Positions 59,073 to 64,000 of a stretch of DNA of 64,000 bases are shown here, in pieces. The notes under the pieces are model-generated. The model worked only from the letters and a program-made list of their open reading frames with translations, was not told the DNA's origin and made no database searches. Position 1 is the stretch's first letter, and each line of letters begins with the position of its first letter. Location: contig JAGTXO010000056.1 in assembly GCA_019448385.1 (NCBI GenBank), positions 62,001-126,000 on the forward strand. The letters run 5' to 3'. This DNA is from Diacronema lutheri (taxonomy: Eukaryota > Haptophyta > Pavlovophyceae > Pavlovales > Pavlovaceae). Both the position numbers and the translations under genes were made by a program.

Positions 59073-60824
59073 TCACTTGCCCGTGGCGGCAGAGCGGAGC
59101 TGCCAGCCGCGCTTGCGATGGCTGTCCGTGTGGCTGCTGCTCGCGCCCACCGATGCCGACTCGGACAAGCCGCAGCACACCTGCGCGGCGAGCTCGGCGC
59201 GCTTCTCGCGCAGCGCGTTGAGGAGCTGCGCGTTGCGCTGCTCGAGCGAGCTGATCGTCCGGTCCTGCATCGCGACCATGTCCGCGAGCTCAGCGGGGCT
59301 CATCGCGTCGAGGCGGGGCGGCAAGGTGGGCGCGCCGCGCTTGCCCGCGCTCAGCGCAAGCGCGGCGCACGTCGGCGACGGTAGCGCCGACGGTCCGCTC
59401 TGCCGCGCGGCGCGCGTGCCGCCTCGGCCCGCGGGCGGCGGCGTCACGCCCGCGCGCGGCGCCTTGCACAGCGTCTTCATGGTCGCCGTCTGTGCGGAGA
59501 GCGCGGGGTAAGCCGCGCACGTCGCCGGGTCCGCCGGGAAGAGCGCCAGGCGGAAGAAGGAGCCCTTCCGCATGCTCGTGAGCACGTTGACCTTGAGCTT
59601 GAAGCGCGCCTCGCCCTGCGCAGCGCGCAGCACGCCGCGCGCGGTGCGCTCGGGCGCGGTGAGGCGCGCGCGGGCGAGCGCGAGCCGTCGCTTGGACGCG
59701 GCGTGCGTCGTCGCAGCGCCGGCATCGCGCGAGCCGCGCGCCACATTGGATGGTGCGGCAGCGGCTGCGGCTGCGGCGCCTGCGCCGCGTGGCACGCCCG
59801 CGGCCGCCTGGGCCGGCGCACCGCACGCGGGCGCACCCACCTGCTCGGCGCGACTTCCGCCGCACGCCTGCGGGTCGATCAGCTCGATGGCGGGCTGCGA
59901 GCCGGCGTTGGGCAGCTCCTCGACCTCGAGGCCGCACGCGTACAGGAGGCTGACGCCGAGCAAGAGGGAGGGCGCGTCGGACGCGAGCTCGCCCGTGTCT
60001 TTGCGCAGCAGTCGCGCGTGCACGCTCACTGGCCGCTTGGTCACAACGAGCGCATCGCAGCTGGCAACGCCGGCGAGCGGGAAGTGAGGTGTGAAGCCAG
60101 CCTCAAGCCTCAACCCGCCGAGTGGGCCCTTGTCAGCTTCGGGCGACGCGGGCGGATCGCGCGGCGAGGGCTGCGCGCAGCTTGACGAGTCAGCGTCATG
60201 CGGCGACGACCCATCGCGCCGCGCCTCCTCGTCGTCGCCATCGTCTGGCGCGCCGGCGGGCGAGCAACCGAGCGGCACGTCCGGCTCGATCGTCGCGCCC
60301 GTCGCGCGCGCCTCGGAGGCGCACTCATGCGCGAGGTCGTGGCGGTGGCCACGCACAGCAAGACTGGCAGCGCCGTTCGCACCGAAAGCCGCACGTTCGT
60401 CGATCGCGACGCCGCGCGCATCGCTCTCCGCCGTGCTCGTGCCGCCGGCGCCCGCGGCTGCGAGCCACCCGCCATCTGCGCCCGCGCCTGTCTCCTTCAT
60501 CCCACCGTCCACCTCGCCGATCGTCTGCAGCGCCTGATCGACAAGCTGCGCGAGCATCTCCTGGTCCTGCGGCGTCATCTCGCCCATCTCGCCCACGTTG
60601 ATTCCGTCGACCCCGTCGAACTCTACCCCGAGCGTGCTCGCGACCGATTCGGCCTCGGACGATGCGTCGGGTGAACGCTCGTCGGGGTCGACGTCGAGCA
60701 GGATGTCGGAGGGTTGAATGTTCTCAAGCTCAGCGAGCGACCGGTAGAGCCGCAGCGGCGGCGGGCCCGCGCCGCCGCTGCTCGCCACCCTCTCGCTCCC
60801 GTCCGAAAAGGGGTTCCTGGACAT
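59073..60824 (-). CDS. Hypothetical protein with a beta-rich core and short C-terminal coiled coil
   Basis: Single exon, 583 aa from MSRNPFSDGSERVASSGG. The acidic N-terminal third (PSDILLDVDPDERSPDASSE; MTPQDQEMLAQLVDQALQTI) resembles an activation or docking region. A split beta-rich core follows (LVVTKRPVSVHARLLRKDTG; ARFKLKVNVLTSMRKGSFFR; LALFPADPATCAAYPALSA), interrupted by an Ala/Arg insert. A short coiled coil (MVAMQDRTISSLEQRNAQLL) sits near the end. I cannot name a family; a DNA-binding Ig-like fold is conceivable but unproven. Convergent with the secreted protein gene, 105 bp apart. Confidence 0.55.
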   Translation of the reverse strand: MSRNPFSDGSERVASSGGAGPPPLRLYRSLAELENIQPSDILLDVDPDERSPDASSEAESVASTLGVEFDGVDGINVGEMGEMTPQDQEMLAQLVDQALQTIGEVDGGMKETGAGADGGWLAAAGAGGTSTAESDARGVAIDERAAFGANGAASLAVRGHRHDLAHECASEARATGATIEPDVPLGCSPAGAPDDGDDEEARRDGSSPHDADSSSCAQPSPRDPPASPEADKGPLGGLRLEAGFTPHFPLAGVASCDALVVTKRPVSVHARLLRKDTGELASDAPSLLLGVSLLYACGLEVEELPNAGSQPAIELIDPQACGGSRAEQVGAPACGAPAQAAAGVPRGAGAAAAAAAAPSNVARGSRDAGAATTHAASKRRLALARARLTAPERTARGVLRAAQGEARFKLKVNVLTSMRKGSFFRLALFPADPATCAAYPALSAQTATMKTLCKAPRAGVTPPPAGRGGTRAARQSGPSALPSPTCAALALSAGKRGAPTLPPRLDAMSPAELADMVAMQDRTISSLEQRNAQLLNALREKRAELAAQVCCGLSESASVGASSSHTDSHRKRGWQLRSAATGK

Positions 60825-60992
60825 GGCTTTCCCTCTCCTCCCGCCTCCTAGTTTCAATCTCGGCGGAGTCCGGAGTGCCCGAGACTGGACTCCGACCGCA
60901 GCGACACTGACGCCGTGAGTGACGCGCTGAGCCTGAGCGGCGCGCGAGGCTCCGCTCGGGGGAAGGGGGGGGTGGGGGTGGGGGGACTCGGC

Positions 60993-62388
60993 CTAGCCGC
61001 AGACCTTCGCCCCTACGCCTGCGCGCTCGGCCTGCTTTGCGGCGTCGGCGACCGTCGGCGCGCCCTCGCATCTGCGCCGTTTGCGACGCGCCTCGCCGGC
61101 TGCCTCCGAGGCGACAGGCGACGCGACGGCGGACGCCGAGCCCGCACGGGCCGCCGTATCGCCCGACGAGCGCGAGGAGGCGGCGGACGACGAGGACGAC
61201 GAGGACGAGGAAGATGAGGAGGACGAGGAAGATGGAGAAGGCGGGCCAATCGGCGCTGCGTGCTCGAGCTCGTCTGTGCGCGCGTGCAGCTCTGGCCTTG
61301 CGGTAAGTAAGCTGTTTCGGAATTTGGCTGAGAGCTTCGGGCGGCTTTTGCGCAACCGAAGCCAGACCGCGTCAAAGTTTGCGGCGGAAGCAAAGTTCTG
61401 CGTGACGGCGATCGTGTGGTCAATGTTGAGCACCGTGTGCCACCAGCCGCTCGGCACAAAAAGCACCTCACCCGGTCGCTGCACCGCAGAGATTGGCCGG
61501 TGTGCCTCGTCCGCGGCGGCCGCGAGGATTGGGAAGGCGTGCGTGAACCACGCGATCGCCTCGCGCCCGCCCTCGTGCTTGGGCTGCACGACCTCCTTGG
61601 GCACGCATGGCGGGAAGAGCGCCCACCGCTTGCGCCCGCACACGACCGCGTTCCACGCGGACGTGCCGAGTGGGTCGATGTGCACGTAGCTGCAGAGGAG
61701 GGGGAGGGGGGGGGGGAGGGAGGGGGGAGGGGCGTGACGAACGGTGAACGCGCGCCGCGCGCGCGCGCGCGCGTGACGGACAACGAGCGCTCGCGCGCCG
61801 GCGCGCGGCGCTCGCGCCGCACGAGCCGGAGCGGCACGGGCCCATCACAAACCACTTGTGCGGCGGGCGCCGCCTCTCGCCGACGAGGCCGAAGAGGTCG
61901 TCGGTAAAGCAGGCGGGCGGCGCGTAATCGTCGGCGAGGGCACGCACGCCGCGCCGCTCCGCAAACGACGAATCGAAGACGTACAGCGGCGAATCGTCGT
62001 CCGTCTCGGCGAGGTACCGCACGTAGTGCTTGAGCCGCACGTACACGGGGTAGCCGTCGTCGTCCTCCCCGACCTTCATCTTCTCGCGGCCAAATTCGGT
62101 GCGGAGGCGCTCAAATGTCCACGAGCGCATCGCCGGCCACCGCTCCATCGCACCCGTCAGCATCACCGGTACGCCCGGCGCTTCGAAACGCGCGCGAAAC
62201 TCGGCCGCGTCGCTCGTGCCCACGTCAAGCCGCGCGACGGTGTCCACGACGCCGTCAAGCAGGCAATCCGTCCCACGCTCGGCGTAACGCTGCTCGGTCC
62301 ACTGCTCGGGCGCGCGGCGCGGGTACTCCTTGCGCTTCGCCTTTGCGATCTTTCGGCGGTAGCGCGCGTCCTTGTCCTCGGCAGCCAT
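60993..62388 (-). CDS. JMJD6: JMJD6-type JmjC dioxygenase
   Basis: Exon 1 62388-61823, intron 61822-61690 (GTGCGG...CTGCAG, 133 nt, phase 2), exon 2 61689-60993; 420 aa. The join restores KWFVMGPCRSGS/YVHIDPLGTSAWN. The Fe(II) ligands are His192, Asp194 and His273 (VPSGWWHTVLNIDHT). GTSAWNAVVCGRKRWALFPP is family-diagnostic. A run of about 17 Ser (61170-61230) lies C-terminal to the JmjC fold, as in animal JMJD6, and a basic stretch (RRKRRRCEG) may be an NLS. JMJD6 is a nuclear lysyl hydroxylase/arginine demethylase acting on splicing factors, which fits the RS/RD-tailed KH protein here as a possible kind of substrate. Confidence 0.88.
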
Positions 62389-62434
62389 GGGTCACGAGAC
62401 CTAAAAGCTGTGTCACCCCTCTTGTGACTGCGAT

Positions 62435-64000
62435 CTATCTCGGATGCGTGTAGATGAGCTCGACAGAGTCGATGTCGTCGATTGCATCGCCGCCGCCGCC
62501 GCTGCCATTGCTGCCGGCGCAGCCCACCAGGCCGTCTGCTCCCCGCGACGGCTGCGCGCCGCCCGTGTGGCCGTGTGCGGTCGCTGGCCGCCGTTGCGCA
62601 CTCGCAACGCCGGTGCGCGGGTCGGGCAGCCCGCCGACAAGCAGGCGCGGGCCGGAAGTGGGCCGCGGCGGCGGCAACCTGCGCTCGACAGGCCGTTCGC
62701 GCCCAACCTTGAGCACAGACACGTAGGCGGACGCGCTGGCCGACGGCTTCAGGTTTGGGTAGTGGCACGGCGCGGCCGAGCCGGCGCGCAGCACGGGCTC
62801 GGGCAGCGCGAGCGTGCCCGCGAGCGCGCCCAAGCTGAGCTCCTCATGGTACCCGCCGAACGCGCCATAGCCACCGCGCGCCGCCGCGCTGCGCGCCGAG
62901 CCGGCGCGCGCCGCTGGTGGCGCGCGTCGGCGCGCGGGCGGCAGCCGGTGCGACGTGTTGTTCGGGCCAACGTAACCGACGCGCCGGTACTCGGCGGCGA
63001 AGAGCGGCTGCGGCGGGCTGGCGGGGGCCTCGATGCTCGCCCAGCCGCTGCCCTCAGCGCACCAGCCGTCACCCGCGCCGCTCGCACCCACGAGGTGTGC
63101 CGGGCGCACGCCGCACGCGGGCGGTGCGATGAGCGGCGCGCTCGCCGCAACGCACGCGCCGCCGCCGGCGGCGGGGTGCGGCGCGAGCGGGATCAGCTCG
63201 AGCTTGCGGTGCGGCGGCGCGCGCGCCTCCGCCTCCGCCTGCTCGCCCGACCAGCCCCACGCGCGCAGCGGCGTGCCCGGCACCGCGCCATACGCGCCAT
63301 CACAACCGCTGCTGTAACCGCCGGTGTAACTGCCAGAGTAACTGCCGGAGTAACTGCCGGCGTGATAGCTGCCGTACCCGCCGAGCAGCGCGGCTTCCGC
63401 ATCGAGCAGCCGCTCGGCGAGCCGCGCCTCCTCCTCCAAACGACTCGGCGCGCTCGCTGCGCCGGGCGCGCGCGGGCGCGCGCGCCGCCCGCGAGCCGCG
63501 CCGTCCGCTGCCGCGCCGTCGACTCCGCCATCGTCAAACGAGCCATCCGAGCCGTAACAGCCGGCGCTCTGCCGCCGCACGGGCTCGAGCTGCGCACGCC
63601 GCGGCCCGAGCGCCGTGTGCGGCCGCGCGCCGGCAGCGCGAGCGCCTGCGGCGGCGCGTTGCGGCGCGGCTGACGCCGGATGCCCGGGCGCTGCGTTCGC
63701 GCCGAGCGCGGCGGCCACCTCGGCCGGCGAGGTGGCGAAGTAGACGGCGGGTACCTGCGGCGGCGGGCTGACGAGCAGCGCGTTGGGTAGCTTTGCGAGC
63801 ACCTCCGCCTCAATCTCGCGCGGCACCTGCGCGCGGCGCGTGGCAGCTCGGAGAAGCGCGCGTCGGCGGTGGGCTCGGCGCCTGGCGCGGACAGCGCGGC
63901 GCGCGGCGTGGCGAGAGCCAACAGGCGCGTGCACACCTGCACAACCGACTCGCCCTCGGCGTGCATCATCCGTAACGGCGCATCAACAAAGGCGTAGCCG
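62435..64000 (-). CDS. Low-complexity protein, 5' end beyond the window
   Basis: Partial. An upstream exon runs from the window edge (64000) to 63937, intron 63936-63827 (GTGTGC...CGCAG, 110 nt, phase 0), last exon 63826-62435. The visible part reads GYAFVDAPLRMMHAEGESVV, then VPREIEAEVLAKLPNALLVS and VPAVYFATSPAEVAAALG, which looks folded. The rest is Gly/Ala/Ser/Tyr-rich, with a short YSGSYSGSYTGGYSSG repeat, and ends DSVELIYTHPR. No family recognised. Codons downstream of the intron are the same GC-rich type as its neighbours. It lies 46 bp upstream of the JMJD6 gene on the same strand. Confidence 0.55.

Overview
The window is nuclear DNA from a very GC-rich, single-celled alga with flagella. 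A haptophyte is the best guess; I inferred this from gene content and intron style, not from a marker gene. The plastid shows as a CtpA-type D1-processing protease and a protein with a Tat-like thylakoid-lumen leader. The flagellum shows as beta-tubulin, SF-assemblin, a TTLL tubulin-modifying enzyme, a DRC9/10-like IQ protein and a C2-ankyrin-IQ protein. Other genes are ordinary eukaryotic ones: ALG12, elongin B, a MAP kinase kinase, tripeptidyl-peptidase II, JMJD6 and a DEK-like protein. Introns are about 90-330 nt (a few repeat-filled ones are longer). They usually begin GTGCGY and end in CAG, and because stop codons are rare at this GC content many read through in frame.

Layout. 36-3349: a large two-exon gene joining a chromodomain to a Fanzor (eukaryotic TnpB/OMEGA-type RuvC nuclease), the most notable item here. 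3803-18144: RING membrane protein, multi-pass membrane protein, EF-hand two-pore K+ channel, ALG12, FIST protein, OTU-like protein, kinase, a 189-bp repeat array, DEK/HMG-like protein and TTLL. 18193-29147: TauD-type dioxygenase with a telomere-like minisatellite, elongin B, SF-assemblin, lumen protein, coiled-coil protein and MAPKK. 29396-39945: a six-KH-domain RNA-binding protein whose introns carry large minisatellites, CtpA, a secreted coiled-coil protein and the DRC9/10-like protein. 40005-53017: PFA-DSP-like pseudophosphatase, ZIP transporter, C2-ankyrin-IQ protein, SDR, TPP2 and beta-tubulin. 53648-64000: several orphan proteins, JMJD6 and a partial low-complexity protein.

Genes are packed tightly and mostly alternate head-to-head and tail-to-tail. 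Head-to-head gaps run from 0 bp (OTU/kinase) through about 50-90 bp to about 200 bp. Short AT-rich TTTT(N)AAAA elements stand out in several of these gaps. Long G or C homopolymers lie mostly in introns and UTRs. On the coding strand a C-run often sits just upstream of the 3' splice site, and in three introns a G-run sits in the donor half.

Gene models were built by reading frames and splice sites by eye. Exon joins are given in each entry; uncertain ones are marked.
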